From Paenibacillus jilunlii (GTDB lineage: Bacteria; Bacillota; Bacilli; Paenibacillales; Paenibacillaceae): a stretch of DNA of 64,000 nucleotides. Each line of letters starts with the position of its first letter. Position 1 is the stretch's first letter. Made by a program: the position numbers and the translations under genes. Shown here piece by piece: positions 31,286 through 39,211 of this stretch. The stretch spans positions 185,561 to 249,560 of the forward strand of contig NZ_FNGM01000008.1 in the NCBI RefSeq assembly GCF_900102965.1. Direction: 5' to 3'. The notes below the pieces were generated by a model. It was not told the origin of the DNA and did no database searches. It saw only the letters and a list, made by a program, of their open reading frames with translations.

Positions 31286-32200
31286 ATGGATTATTGTTTG
31301 ACAACCAATGGCTTGAAAAAGTCATATGGGAATTTCACGGCTTTGAATGGGCTGACGATGAAAGTACCCAAAGGCTCAATTTATGGTTTTGTTGGGAGAA
31401 ACGGGACCGGCAAGACAACGCTCATTCGTTTGATTTGTGGTTTACAGCAGCCGACGGCAGGCGAATATACGCTGTACGGCAGAAAATACACCGCTAAGGA
31501 TATTGTAAAATCCCGTCGTCGAATGGGTGCTGTGGTGGAAACGCCGTCGATATATCTCGATTTGACTGCGGAGGAAAATCTCAGAGATCAATATCGTGTA
31601 TTAGGACTTCCATCGTTCCAAAATATTCCGGAATTGTTGCAGCTCGTGGGTCTGGGAGACGCAGGAAAAAAGAAAGCAAAAAATTTCTCGCTGGGTATGC
31701 GCCAGCGTTTAGCCATTGCTGTTGCTCTCGCGGGGGATCCGGATTTTCTTGTTTTGGATGAACCCATCAACGGGCTGGATCCGCAGGGCATCATTGAGAT
31801 GCGCGAGCTGTTGTTGAAACTTAACAAAGAACGGCAAATCACCATTTTAATCTCCAGTCATATTTTGGATGAGCTATCCAGATTGGCAACCCATTACGGT
31901 TTTGTCGATCATGGGCAGATGGTTAAGGAAATCAGTGCAGCGGAATTGCAGGCAGCATGTCGGAAATGCACCCAGCTTAAGGTATCTGATACCGGGGTGC
32001 TCGCCCGTGTGCTCGACCAGCGGGGAATGGAATATTCAATCCGTACGCAAAACGAAGCCGAAATGTATGGAATACTAAACGTCACCGACCTTGTTATGGA
32101 GCTTGCAAAAAATAATTGTGAAGTCTTTTCTATGAGTGAGCGGGATGAAAGCCTGGAAAGCTACTTTATCGGTTTAACCGGAGGTGGCGAAGTTGAATAG
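31286..32200 (+). CDS. ABC transporter ATPase, bacitracin/lantibiotic type
   Basis: The 304-residue ATPase has Walker A GRNGTGKTT, signature FSLGMRQRLAIA and Walker B FLVLDEPINGLDP. The C-terminal part (about residue 215 on) is the variable domain seen in BcrA-like and lantibiotic-immunity ATPases. TAAGGAGG lies before the ATG. It overlaps the permease gene by 17 bases. The likely role is self-protection or resistance against a membrane-active peptide (inference from family and gene order). Confidence 0.9.
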   Translation: MDYCLTTNGLKKSYGNFTALNGLTMKVPKGSIYGFVGRNGTGKTTLIRLICGLQQPTAGEYTLYGRKYTAKDIVKSRRRMGAVVETPSIYLDLTAEENLRDQYRVLGLPSFQNIPELLQLVGLGDAGKKKAKNFSLGMRQRLAIAVALAGDPDFLVLDEPINGLDPQGIIEMRELLLKLNKERQITILISSHILDELSRLATHYGFVDHGQMVKEISAAELQAACRKCTQLKVSDTGVLARVLDQRGMEYSIRTQNEAEMYGILNVTDLVMELAKNNCEVFSMSERDESLESYFIGLTGGGEVE

Positions 32201-33023
32201 GCTGTTATCTTCGCATTTCACACGCATGTGGAAAAGCAAAACGCTTATGTCTTGCACGGTGGGTATGATGCTGTTTGCCGGTGCAATGCTGTTGGTTATA
32301 TACAGAGGAACAAGGATGCGTGAAACTAGCCTGCAGCTTAATGAACTGCCGATTTTTCTTTTTACCATTGTGATTGGCGGATTTCTGGCTGCGTTTGTGA
32401 GTCTGTTTTTAGGCACAGAATACAGTGACGGCACGATCCGTAACAAGCTGATTGTAGGGCATCGGAAGAGCGGGCTTTACCTGTCCAATTTGCTTATCAG
32501 TTTTGTTGCGGGACTGATTTTTGCGATTGTCTATATTGTCATCGTTATGGTGGGCTCCAGCTTGGTACTTGCTTCCTTTGAGGTGGATTGGAATATGATC
32601 TTGCTGTCGCTAACAAGCAGTGTGCTGTTAATTATGGCATATGCCTCTTTCTACACCATGATGAGCATGCTGTTTCAGAATAAAGCCGCAGTGGCGGTAA
32701 CAACCTTAATTACTTTTTTTGTTTTGCTTATCATGGCCACCCAACTGCAAAGCCGGCTAAGTGCAGAGGAATTTTATTTGGTTGATACCCTTACGGATAC
32801 AGGTAAGTATGTACAGAAGTCAGTGGCTAACCATAACTATCCGCGTGGCACAGAAAGAGCGGTATATCAGTTTTTATATGATTTCCTGCCGACAGGTCAA
32901 GCCAATCAAATTGCTATGAATAATGTAGCGGATTTTGTCAAGTTGTGGATTTACTCTTTGGTAATTACTGTGATGACTACAGTGATTGGACTGTTGGGTT
33001 TCGGGAAGAAGGACATTAAATAA
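32184..33023 (+). CDS. ABC-2 type permease
   Basis: The 279-residue membrane protein has six hydrophobic segments. It begins by GTG inside the ATPase gene. Typical ABC-2 features are a long loop after helix 2 with GTEYSDGTIRNKLIVGHRK and the closing YSLVITVMTTVIGLLGFGKKD. It should form the channel for the ATPase before it. Confidence 0.88.
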   Translation: MAKLNRLLSSHFTRMWKSKTLMSCTVGMMLFAGAMLLVIYRGTRMRETSLQLNELPIFLFTIVIGGFLAAFVSLFLGTEYSDGTIRNKLIVGHRKSGLYLSNLLISFVAGLIFAIVYIVIVMVGSSLVLASFEVDWNMILLSLTSSVLLIMAYASFYTMMSMLFQNKAAVAVTTLITFFVLLIMATQLQSRLSAEEFYLVDTLTDTGKYVQKSVANHNYPRGTERAVYQFLYDFLPTGQANQIAMNNVADFVKLWIYSLVITVMTTVIGLLGFGKKDIK

Positions 33024-33038
33024 CGAGGAAGATGTGAA

Positions 33039-33932
33039 ATGAAAATCGGATGTTGGCTGTTATTCGGCGTGTTCTTGTTAATCGTTATATTTCTTGTGGG
33101 AAAGGTGTACCTTATACGAAAATCCGCACAGGAAATAAAGGACTCACTTAAGGAAATAGTCACATTCGATACCAATATCTTGATTAGCACTTCAAGCCGT
33201 GACAGACAGATTCGGCAGTTGGCGGACAGCTTGAACACCCAACTAGGGTTGCTGCGCCGAGAGCGTCACCGTTACCAGCAAGGCGATACAGAGTTGAAGG
33301 AAGCAATCACAAATATATCTCATGATTTGCGCACTCCCTTGACTGCGATTTACGGTTACCTCGATTTGTTGAAAGAGGAAAATAAACCGGAATCCGTACA
33401 GCGGTATCTTGATCAAATTCAGAACCGGGCGGAGGTCTTAAAGCAACTGACCGAAGAGCTTTTTCTTTATTCGATGATCACGTCGATCCAGGAAATAAAT
33501 TATCAGCAGTTGACGTTGAACAGGTCGCTGGAGGAAAGTTTGATCTCCTACTACGGTGCTTTTAAGGGGCGGCAAATCGAGCCGGAAATCAAGCTTCCGG
33601 ATTCGCCGATTTACCGGTCACTTGATCCCACTGCCCTCAGCCGGATTTTTGGGAACATCTTAAGCAATGTCATCAAATACAGTGACGGCGATTTGACGGT
33701 AAGTCTGCATGGGGATGGGAAAATCACTTTTACCAATTCCGCCAAGGGATTATCGCTGATTACGGCGGGCAGGCTGTTTGACCGGTTTTATACTGTGGAA
33801 AGCGGCAGAAACTCCACAGGATTAGGGCTATCCATCGCAAAAAATTTGACAGAACGTATGGAGGGGCATATAAAGGCTTATTATCAAGACGGAAAACTAA
33901 CTATTGAATTGTATTTCCCCGAAAGAAGATAA
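33039..33932 (+). CDS. Sensor histidine kinase
   Basis: The 297-residue kinase has one N-terminal membrane helix (about residues 3-25), no large outside sensor domain, the H-box ITNISHDLRTPLTAIYGYLD, the N-box IFGNILSNVIKYS and the G-box STGLGLSIAKN. Kinases without a sensor domain that sit beside an ABC transporter often sense through that transporter. It is the last gene of the module and is followed by a terminator. Confidence 0.9.
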   Translation: MKIGCWLLFGVFLLIVIFLVGKVYLIRKSAQEIKDSLKEIVTFDTNILISTSSRDRQIRQLADSLNTQLGLLRRERHRYQQGDTELKEAITNISHDLRTPLTAIYGYLDLLKEENKPESVQRYLDQIQNRAEVLKQLTEELFLYSMITSIQEINYQQLTLNRSLEESLISYYGAFKGRQIEPEIKLPDSPIYRSLDPTALSRIFGNILSNVIKYSDGDLTVSLHGDGKITFTNSAKGLSLITAGRLFDRFYTVESGRNSTGLGLSIAKNLTERMEGHIKAYYQDGKLTIELYFPERR

Positions 33933-33990
33933 TCCATTGTCCTGGAATTTGTGACGTTGATGTCCTCAGATTTTAGTCGTTTGAAACGTT

Positions 33991-34036
33991 AGAGCGTAGT
34001 CCCAAGGTCGTATAGGCTTTTGGGGCTCTTTTTGTT
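33991..34036 (+). terminator. Terminator of the kinase-ABC operon
   Basis: AGAGC...CCCAA pairs with TTGGGGCTCT, followed by TTTTTG. It resembles the hairpin near 29753. Confidence 0.65.
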
Positions 34037-34050
34037 TTTTTTGTAATCAA

Positions 34051-34080
34051 GTCTTATTACTTGTGTGGTTGTCATAAGCT
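34051..34080 (+). promoter_or_regulatory. Candidate sigma-E promoter of cotJABC
   Basis: GTCTTATT (34051-34058), a 14-base spacer and CATAAGCT (34073-34080) fit the mother-cell sigma-E pattern (GTCATATT / CATACA-T). The cotJ operon is sigma-E dependent in B. subtilis. The start codon is 62 bases further on. Confidence 0.45.
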
Positions 34081-34142
34081 TGTTAAGAAGGCAATTTCCA
34101 GCATTGAAACATTGGGAACAGGAAAAAAGGAGGATCTCTATT

Positions 34143-34358
34143 ATGGAATCACAAGAGAGGGTGTACTACCCTTTTCGGGGACCGTTTGATCCATGCCCAC
34201 CAGTGCCGTGCAAGACTTTTGTTGTGCCGCCGAATCAATTCATTAATTTTCAGCCGCCGAATTTGCCGCAGTTTTCGCTGCCCGAGGCTTTGAGAGCAGG
34301 TACGCTGTGGCCTGCGCTTTTCAGCCCTTATGAATCCAAGAGCAAAGGAGGCAAGTAG
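34143..34358 (+). CDS. cotJA: Spore coat-associated protein CotJA
   Basis: The 71-residue protein has the CotJA opening VYYPFRGPFDPCPPVPCKTF and QFINFQPPNLPQFSLPEALR, then GTLWPALFSPY. It lies in the inner spore coat of bacilli. AAAAAGGAGG is before the ATG at 34143, while an upstream in-frame start at 34065 is not family sequence. The next gene starts three bases after its stop. Confidence 0.95.
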   Translation: MESQERVYYPFRGPFDPCPPVPCKTFVVPPNQFINFQPPNLPQFSLPEALRAGTLWPALFSPYESKSKGGK

Positions 34359-34361
34359 TCC

Positions 34362-34628
34362 ATGGAAGCAAATCCTTGCGAGCCCCGTTACTATGAGATG
34401 CTGGAACAGCTCCAGGTTCTGGATTTTGCGCTGGTGGAGCTGAATTTGTATCTGGATACTCATCTCGAGGACTTTAATGCTATAGAGCAGTTCAACCAGC
34501 TGACCCAGGAACGTACCCGGCTGGCCAACCAGTTCCAGGAGCTGTATGGCCCGCTGCAGAACTTCGGCCGCGCCTATTCGAAATGTCCATGGGAATGGAA
34601 CCAGACTCCCTGGCCTTGGCAGGTCTAG
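34362..34628 (+). CDS. cotJB: Spore coat protein CotJB
   Basis: The 88-residue protein has YYEMLEQLQVLDFALVELNL, YLDTHLEDFNAI and the C-terminal GPLQNFGRAYS-PWEWNQTPWPWQ block typical of CotJB. AGGAGGC precedes the ATG. It is part of cotJABC. Confidence 0.95.
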   Translation: MEANPCEPRYYEMLEQLQVLDFALVELNLYLDTHLEDFNAIEQFNQLTQERTRLANQFQELYGPLQNFGRAYSKCPWEWNQTPWPWQV

Positions 34629-34686
34629 CGGGCAAGTTTGCGAATGAAGTTTTGTACTCAAAACCTTTAGGAGGGATCATTCCCGA

Positions 34687-35256
34687 ATGTGGATATATGA
34701 GAAAAAACTGCAGTATCCGGTGCGTGTCAGCAAATGCGACGTACGGATGGCGCGTTATCTAACGGAGCAGTACGGAGGAGCAGACGGGGAACTGGCAGCT
34801 GCGCTGCGGTATATGAATCAGCGGTATGCCATTCCGGATAAAGTTATAGGCGTGTTGACGGATATTTCAACCGAGGAATTTGCCCACCTGGAAATGATCG
34901 CCACGATGATCTACAAGCTGACAAAGGATGCGTCTGTGCAGGAGCTCGAAGCCGCCGGGCTTGGCCCGAACTATGCGCAGCGCGACCATGCGCTGTTCTA
35001 CCAGAATTCGGAGGGCGTGCCATGGACAGCTGCGTACATCCAGGCCAAGGGAGATCCGCTTGCAGATCTCTACGAGGACATCGCTGCCGAAGAAAAGGCC
35101 CGGGCTACATACCAGTGGCTGATCGACATGACCGATGATGTGGATCTGCAGGACAGCCTCAAGTTCCTGCGAGAGCGGGAGATTGTGCATGCGTTAAGAT
35201 TTAAGGAGTCGGTGCAGATTCTTATTGAAAATAAAGATCAGAAAAAAGTGTTTTGA
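34687..35256 (+). CDS. cotJC: Spore coat protein CotJC, manganese catalase family
   Basis: The 189-residue protein is a Mn-catalase-like coat component. Metal ligands are the Glu of DGELAAALRYMNQ, the Glu and His of STEEFAHLEMI, and the Glu of AAEEKARATYQWL with the His of REREIVHALRF. The gene is GC-rich up to codon 175, but the last 45 bases or so (from GCGTTAAGATTTAAG to GATCAGAAAAAAGTG) are clearly A+T-rich and unlike the GC-rich ends of the truncated copies at 37616 and 43272. It looks like a recombinant gene. TTAGGAGGG precedes the ATG. Confidence 0.95.
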   Translation: MWIYEKKLQYPVRVSKCDVRMARYLTEQYGGADGELAAALRYMNQRYAIPDKVIGVLTDISTEEFAHLEMIATMIYKLTKDASVQELEAAGLGPNYAQRDHALFYQNSEGVPWTAAYIQAKGDPLADLYEDIAAEEKARATYQWLIDMTDDVDLQDSLKFLREREIVHALRFKESVQILIENKDQKKVF

Positions 35257-35302
35257 CAAGATGTACAGACAGAGGTAAATAGTAAATTTAGCTTGTTAAG
35301 GG

Positions 35303-35336
35303 GCCGCAGGTGTTGTACATCTGCGGCTCTTTTTTT
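35303..35336 (+). terminator. Terminator of cotJABC
   Basis: GCCGCAG and CTGCGGC around an 11-base loop, then TCTTTTTTTT. Related hairpins follow the truncated cotJC copies at 38041 and 43698. Confidence 0.85.
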
Positions 35337-35362
35337 TCCACGAGTTACATACAATCTGGTTC

Positions 35363-35570
35363 TGGACTTTGTACTAAAAAGAGCGCCTCTGTAACCAACA
35401 TTTCCTCTTTGCATCTGGTTGTCGGTGTAGATATTACCCGGCAGACACATGTCGCTCGTGCAGTGAGCTACCGGGGATTGCTTTGGGATCACCACTTGAG
35501 TTCGGTAACCATGACGAGGGCTTTTGCCTGTTATGGAAATCGCTAAGAGAGACATGGAGACGTGCAGAAT
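35363..35570 (+). mobile_element. IS110-family insertion sequence remnant (left end and transposase start)
   Basis: From 35363 the DNA (TGGACTTTGTAC, then AAAAAGAGC and CCTCTGTAAC) matches the other remnant at 37322. It then skips the transposase start and resumes at CCTCTTTGCATCTGG. Translated, it gives SSLHLVVGVDITRQTHVARA, the first DEDD motif (VGVDI) of IS110-type transposases. A frameshift leads to SPLEFGNHDEGF. Nothing of the catalytic C-terminus remains. 35571-35829 shows no recognisable gene. Confidence 0.7.
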
Positions 35571-35829
35571 ATGGAGTAAGCTGGGTGATATACCCTCACC
35601 TTTATTTCTGCATGCCCTTACATTGTTCCAAGCCACCGCCTCCTCTGTTTCCTTCTTATCTCACGATTAGCAAATGGTGAAATCCTACGAATTCATGGGC
35701 CTGAGTGAGAAAACTAAATCATATTGAGGGTGCGTAATGCGTTTCGTTACTCTAATCATCTCTTTCGGTGACATTTACGATGAAATCGTAATTGCTTTAT
35801 GCATGTATGAGGAAGCCACTCGAAAAAGG

Positions 35830-36009
35830 CTATGCGCTCTGGCTTGGTTTCTTGCGTATGCTTGTAAGTTCAAAAGCCTCTTTAGAAATCCCCAGTTCTT
35901 GAGCCTTCTTCTTTTTAATCACCATGGCTTGTTGTAAGCTAGTGGCTTGAAATTCAATTGTAATGCCCTGGGGATCCTCAAATGCATAGTAACTTTTTTT
36001 ATTGGACAT
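35830..36009 (-). CDS. Small hypothetical protein (59 residues)
   Basis: ATG at 36009 is preceded by GAGGAGG with nine-base spacing. The 59-residue product starts MSNKKSYYAFEDPQGITIEF and continues LQQAMVIKKKKAQELGISKE with a basic end. It is A+T-rich like the rest of the island. I do not recognise it. Its start overlaps the end of another open frame (35999-36160), which suggests a translationally coupled pair whose first gene is truncated. Confidence 0.5.
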   Translation of the reverse strand: MSNKKSYYAFEDPQGITIEFQATSLQQAMVIKKKKAQELGISKEAFELTSIRKKPSQSA

Positions 36010-36160
36010 AAACTAGCGCCTCCTCATCATATTCTCGAATGATTTTGCCTGGCCATGTTTGTCTAAAATAATTCTCCTTTCTCAAATAAGTTCGGTAGAT
36101 ATGGCAAATCACCCCAATAGTATGCGTCTCAGCATAGAGAACTATGCGAGAAGGCCCGCC
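35999..36160 (-). pseudogene. 5'-truncated ORF overlapping the 59-residue gene
   Basis: A 53-codon open frame reads RIVLYAETHTIGVICHIYRT and later WPGKIIREYDEEALVYVQ before a TAA that lies inside the first codons of the next gene. There is no ATG with a ribosome site, and a stop lies just upstream, so the 5' end seems to be lost. The amino acid composition looks like real protein. The family is unknown. Confidence 0.4.
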
Positions 36161-36235
36161 TTATAAATCAACAACGAACTCCAGTCATATCCTGCAGTTG
36201 CAGAGAAAAACATGAATCAAGACTTTACAATGGCC

Positions 36236-36280
36236 ATTGGAAGATTGGACCAACGTTTTCCGTTAGTTTAATCTTCCAAT
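36236..36280. terminator. Inverted repeat downstream of the HTH membrane protein gene
   Basis: ATTGGAAGATT and AATCTTCCAAT pair over 11 bases around a 23-base loop. There is no T tract on the minus strand, so termination is only possible. Confidence 0.4.
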
Positions 36281-36358
36281 TGGATCCCATTAGCATAACG
36301 AACGAACTTAGCTTATTTACTTTTTCAAGAATCAATAAATATTATTAACAATAGACAT

Positions 36359-37144
36359 TTATTCGGTAATCTTTTTCCTGATTTTTCTCCAGAAGCCGTT
36401 ATTTCTCCAATTTATATGCTTCTCATTGTAAATTAGCAGACTATAGGAGGACCAAAGCATAGATGTTCGAATAATTGCATACGCGCCAATGGCGATCAAA
36501 ACGACGCAAACCGGGTAATACGGGACTAATGCTCCTTCGGAGATCCCCTTTCTCTCTAGCAAAAAAGCCATTCCACCAACCGCCACCATCCCAACACCAA
36601 CTATGATTACGCTTACATACCTACTCTTCAACCGATTCAAACGTTCCATCAATAGCTTCACATAACCCTGATCCAGCATAAGAGCTTCTTTCTCCAGTAC
36701 GTGGTACCGTTCCTCGTCTTTAAGTATGGCGGATGCAAGAGTAATGACGCCTCCTGCCGCCAACAAAATAATAAGAAAGGAATAAACGACCGGCTCCTGT
36801 CGAAACATCACATACGGTAAACAAGCCATAATTAACAGGAACACACCTGACGCAATACGATTAGTTGACTTCTGCTGATGACTCAAATACCCTTCCGCCA
36901 TCTCTTGGCTGACATAATACCCACGCTCTTCAACACCGGTCTTTACCTTGCTCTCCTTCAGCAAATAATCGATGGACACCTCGAACAGGTTGCCGATCAT
37001 TAGCAACTTTTCGGTTTCGGGGAACCCTTGTCCGTTTTCCCACTTGCTGACTGCCTGTCTGGTCGTGCATAGTTTTTCGGCTAGCACTTCCTGGGAATAA
37101 CCTTTTTCTTTTCTAAGTTGCAACAATTTTTCGCTAAAAGACAT
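36359..37144 (-). CDS. XRE-type HTH protein with membrane C-terminus
   Basis: The 261-residue protein has an N-terminal helix-turn-helix (EKLLQLRKEKGYSQEVLAEK and TTRQAVSKWENGQGFPE). The C-terminal two thirds hold four hydrophobic helices in two pairs (IASGVFLLIMACLPYVMF, YSFLIILLAAGGVITLASAI, YVSVIIVGVGMVAVGGMAFL and YPVCVVLIAIGAYAIIRT). Membrane-tied XRE regulators of this kind are common in Firmicutes, and their signals are mostly unknown. The gene lies in the A+T-rich island, between IS110 remnants. Confidence 0.85.
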   Translation of the reverse strand: MSFSEKLLQLRKEKGYSQEVLAEKLCTTRQAVSKWENGQGFPETEKLLMIGNLFEVSIDYLLKESKVKTGVEERGYYVSQEMAEGYLSHQQKSTNRIASGVFLLIMACLPYVMFRQEPVVYSFLIILLAAGGVITLASAILKDEERYHVLEKEALMLDQGYVKLLMERLNRLKSRYVSVIIVGVGMVAVGGMAFLLERKGISEGALVPYYPVCVVLIAIGAYAIIRTSMLWSSYSLLIYNEKHINWRNNGFWRKIRKKITE

Positions 37145-37321
37145 TGGCTTGCTCTCCTTTGCTGTTTGTTACCTTTATTTTAGAAAAACAATGGAGTCAA
37201 TGCTATATGATTGAGGTTGCGTTTGCGCCACATACAGTTGCAAATGCGTAACAGTCAGAAAATCGGGTTCTTAGGCTTTCATCGTAACCTGCCCGTTAGA
37301 ATTCCTGTAAAATGAATAATT

Positions 37322-37592
37322 TGGACTTTGTACAAAAAAGAGCACCTCTGTAACATGGGAGTTGGATACGGATCTGCAGCCCTTTTAATCTCACCATCTA
37401 GGAGGTCGCTCTACTATGAAGTTTAAAGCTCAAGACAAGCACAATCAACGTATTGAAAACATGTCCTCTTTGCATCTGGTTGTCGGTGTAGATATTGCCC
37501 AACAGATGCATGTCACTCGTGCAGAAAGCTTGTTTTTCAGTCCAATACTATTTTTCATAGGACATCAGATTCCTCGTGAATCTAATCAGTAA
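37322..37592 (+). mobile_element. IS110-family remnant with transposase start
   Basis: It starts with the same TGGACTTTGTAC left-end sequence as 35363. About 95 bases later, AGGAGGTCGC leads to an ATG at 37416. The ORF reads MKFKAQDKHNQRIENMSS, then LHLVVGVDIAQQMHVTRAES. This is the N-terminus of an IS110 transposase with the first acidic motif. Similarity stops near 37530 and the frame runs into unrelated sequence to a TAA at 37592. The flank 37145-37321 shows no gene. Confidence 0.75.
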
Positions 37593-37615
37593 AACATAAA
37601 TGATAACCTCAATGT

Positions 37616-38002
37616 GCAGAAGAATTTGCTCACTTGAAAATGATTGCCACAATGATATATAAATTAACAAAAAATGCATCAATTAGTGAACTTGAAGCCG
37701 CCGGGCTTGGCCCGAACTATGCGCAGCGCGACCATGCGCTGTTCTACCAGAATTCAGCGGGTGTGCCATGGACAGCAGCATATATCCAGGCCAAGGGAGA
37801 TCCGCTGGCCGATCTCTACGAGGACATCGCTGCCGAAGAAAAGGCCCGGGCTACATACCAGTGGCTGATTGACATGACGGATGATGTGGATCTGCAGGAC
37901 AGCCTCAAGTTCCTGCGGGAGCGGGAGATTGTGCATGCGCTGCGGTTCAAGGAGTCGGTGCAGATTATTATTGATGAGCGGGAGCAGAAGCGGGTGTTTT
38001 GA
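37616..38002 (+). pseudogene. 5'-truncated cotJC copy 2
   Basis: The open frame corresponds to the last two thirds of CotJC, from EEFAH to the end. The first 75 bases are A+T-rich (ATGATATATAAATTAACAAA). From GAAGCCGCCGGGCTTGG on, the DNA is GC-rich and almost the same as the functional gene at 34687. The end (GAGCGGGAGCAGAAGCGG) differs from that gene. An internal ATG at 37634 is in frame but has no ribosome site. Confidence 0.85.
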
Positions 38003-38040
38003 CTATGATGTATACACAAATTAAATAGATAGTTTGATAA

Positions 38041-38074
38041 GAAGAGCCACAGGAGCAGCATCTGCGGCTCTTCT
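38041..38074 (+). terminator. Terminator hairpin after cotJC copy 2
   Basis: GAAGAGCC...GGCTCTTC with one mismatch in the stem, followed by TTAC. It is the degenerate twin of the hairpin at 43698. Confidence 0.7.
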
Positions 38075-38094
38075 TACATTTCCCGCGACTATTG

Positions 38095-38256
38095 GCAGTC
38101 TAACACATACTTCAATTGGATTCATGCAACGCGGGCCGTACTTTTCCCCAGGCTTGCTTTACTTCCAACTGCAGTGGACACACTCGCCCTTGACTAAACA
38201 CTTGCCAGTTCCTGTTCGGGACCTTCACTCTGGAGATGACGCCCAGCTGGGCGTAC
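38095..38256 (-). mobile_element. 5' fragment of a group II intron (domain I)
   Basis: On the minus strand from 38256 the sequence starts GTACGCCCAGCTGGGCGT and continues AGAGTGAAGGTCCCGAACAG, then GGCAAGTG and GGGCGAGTGTGTCC. This matches the conserved 5' end and domain I of bacterial group II introns (GUGYGCCC start, and the AGGUCCCGAAC-type stretch). The fragment is cut off at the cotJC repeat near 38095, and no reverse transcriptase ORF or domain V is present. The first bases are GTACG, not GTGYG. Confidence 0.65.
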
Positions 38257-38261
38257 TAAAC

Positions 38262-38295
38262 AAAAAGACTATCTCCAATAGGAAATAGCTTTTTT
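38262..38295. terminator. Terminator of the arsRBC operon
   Basis: AAAAAGACTATCTCC and GGAAATAGCTTTTT form a stem with AATA loop. Both strands end in T-rich runs, and the minus-strand arsenic operon ends at 38312. Confidence 0.75.
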
Positions 38296-38311
38296 GTTAG
38301 TACGTTCCAGT

Positions 38312-38743
38312 TTATTTGGATGGATAAAATCCCTTCAGCACATCACGCATATCCTGCTTGATGTTGATATCTGGACGCTTTTCTTTAGCCAGGGCTTCAG
38401 CCTCATCAACAGTTGCAGCAAGGCCTAATTCAAGCAGTACACCCGTCGCAACCGTTCCTGTTCGATTCCGTCCTCCAGCGCAATGGAAATAAACCGTCTT
38501 TCCGTTATTCACTGCTGCTGTAACCGCATGGATCGCTGCTTGAACCGAACCTTCCTGTCCGCTCTCATCTTCCACAATCGGAAAGTGATGACGGGTCACC
38601 TTGGTAGGAAAGCCTTCAGCCTTGGTACCAGTATCTCTTAAGTCAAACACATCGGAAATTTTCTGCTCTTGAAGGGCTTCAAGTAGTGCATTCTCACCGC
38701 CAATGTACACTTTACCTTCGATCAGCTCATGATAATTTGCCAT
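38312..38743 (-). CDS. Dual-specificity protein phosphatase-like protein
   Basis: The 143-residue protein has the Cys-based phosphatase loop HCAGGRNRTG (CX5R) near residue 87, with an upstream DVFDLRDTGT strand and a FPIVEDESG general-acid region. It has the size of small dual-specificity or atypical tyrosine phosphatases. As the last gene of the arsR-arsB-arsC operon, separated by 27 bases from arsC, it probably has a role linked to arsenate or phosphate. The substrate is unknown. Confidence 0.8.
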   Translation of the reverse strand: MANYHELIEGKVYIGGENALLEALQEQKISDVFDLRDTGTKAEGFPTKVTRHHFPIVEDESGQEGSVQAAIHAVTAAVNNGKTVYFHCAGGRNRTGTVATGVLLELGLAATVDEAEALAKEKRPDINIKQDMRDVLKGFYPSK

Positions 38744-38770
38744 TATAGTTCTCCTTATTGTTATTCTTCA

Positions 38771-39190
38771 TTATTTCCCTGTTTCAGCAAATTGTTTGAT
38801 GCGCTCGCCCACTTGATCACGAACCCTCTGGAAGACCGCCCACTTCTCCTCATCTGTACCTTGTGCTTTCGCCGGGTCATCGAATCCCCAATGTTCACGT
38901 TTTACTTGAGGCGGGGTGATGGGGCATTTATCTGCTGCATCACCACACAATGTAATGACGAGATCGGAGCTATTCAGCAGCTGCGGATCAATAATATCTG
39001 ACGTTTGACCTGAGATATCTATACCTACTTCGCTCATCGCCTGGACGGCTTTAGGATTCAAACCATGAGCCTCAATGCCGGCACTGTATACGTTCCATTC
39101 ATTGCTCAAATATTTCTTGGCCCAGCCTTCAGCCATCTGGCTCCGGCAGGAGTTTCCTGTGCACAAAAAATAAATAGTTTTCTTATCCAT
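38771..39190 (-). CDS. arsC: Thioredoxin-coupled arsenate reductase ArsC
   Basis: The 139-residue enzyme reduces arsenate to arsenite. It is of the low-molecular-weight phosphatase fold: [12 protein letters not shown] holds the catalytic Cys10 and Cys15, and [12 protein letters not shown] holds the redox Cys82 and Cys89. The length and spacing equal the staphylococcal pI258-type ArsC. AAAGGAGATTACGACTC lies before the ATG. Confidence 0.96.
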   Translation of the reverse strand: MDKKTIYFLCTGNSCRSQMAEGWAKKYLSNEWNVYSAGIEAHGLNPKAVQAMSEVGIDISGQTSDIIDPQLLNSSDLVITLCGDAADKCPITPPQVKREHWGFDDPAKAQGTDEEKWAVFQRVRDQVGERIKQFAETGK

Positions 39191-39211
39191 GAGTCGTAAT
39201 CTCCTTTAAGT

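Larger units (their letters stand above)
37570..38089. repeat. Left copy of a 520-bp direct repeat flanking the arsenic cassette
   Basis: From CGTGAATCTAA (37574) to CATTTCCCGCGAC (38089) this stretch is nearly the same as 43224-43746. It includes a 5'-truncated cotJC copy and its terminator hairpin. Between the two copies lies the complete arsenic gene set. Identity is by eye; exact ends need alignment. Confidence 0.8.

Noticed and set aside
35737..35937. 66-codon plus-strand ORF in the island
   Set aside because: It overlaps the better supported minus-strand 59-codon gene and has no ribosome site.
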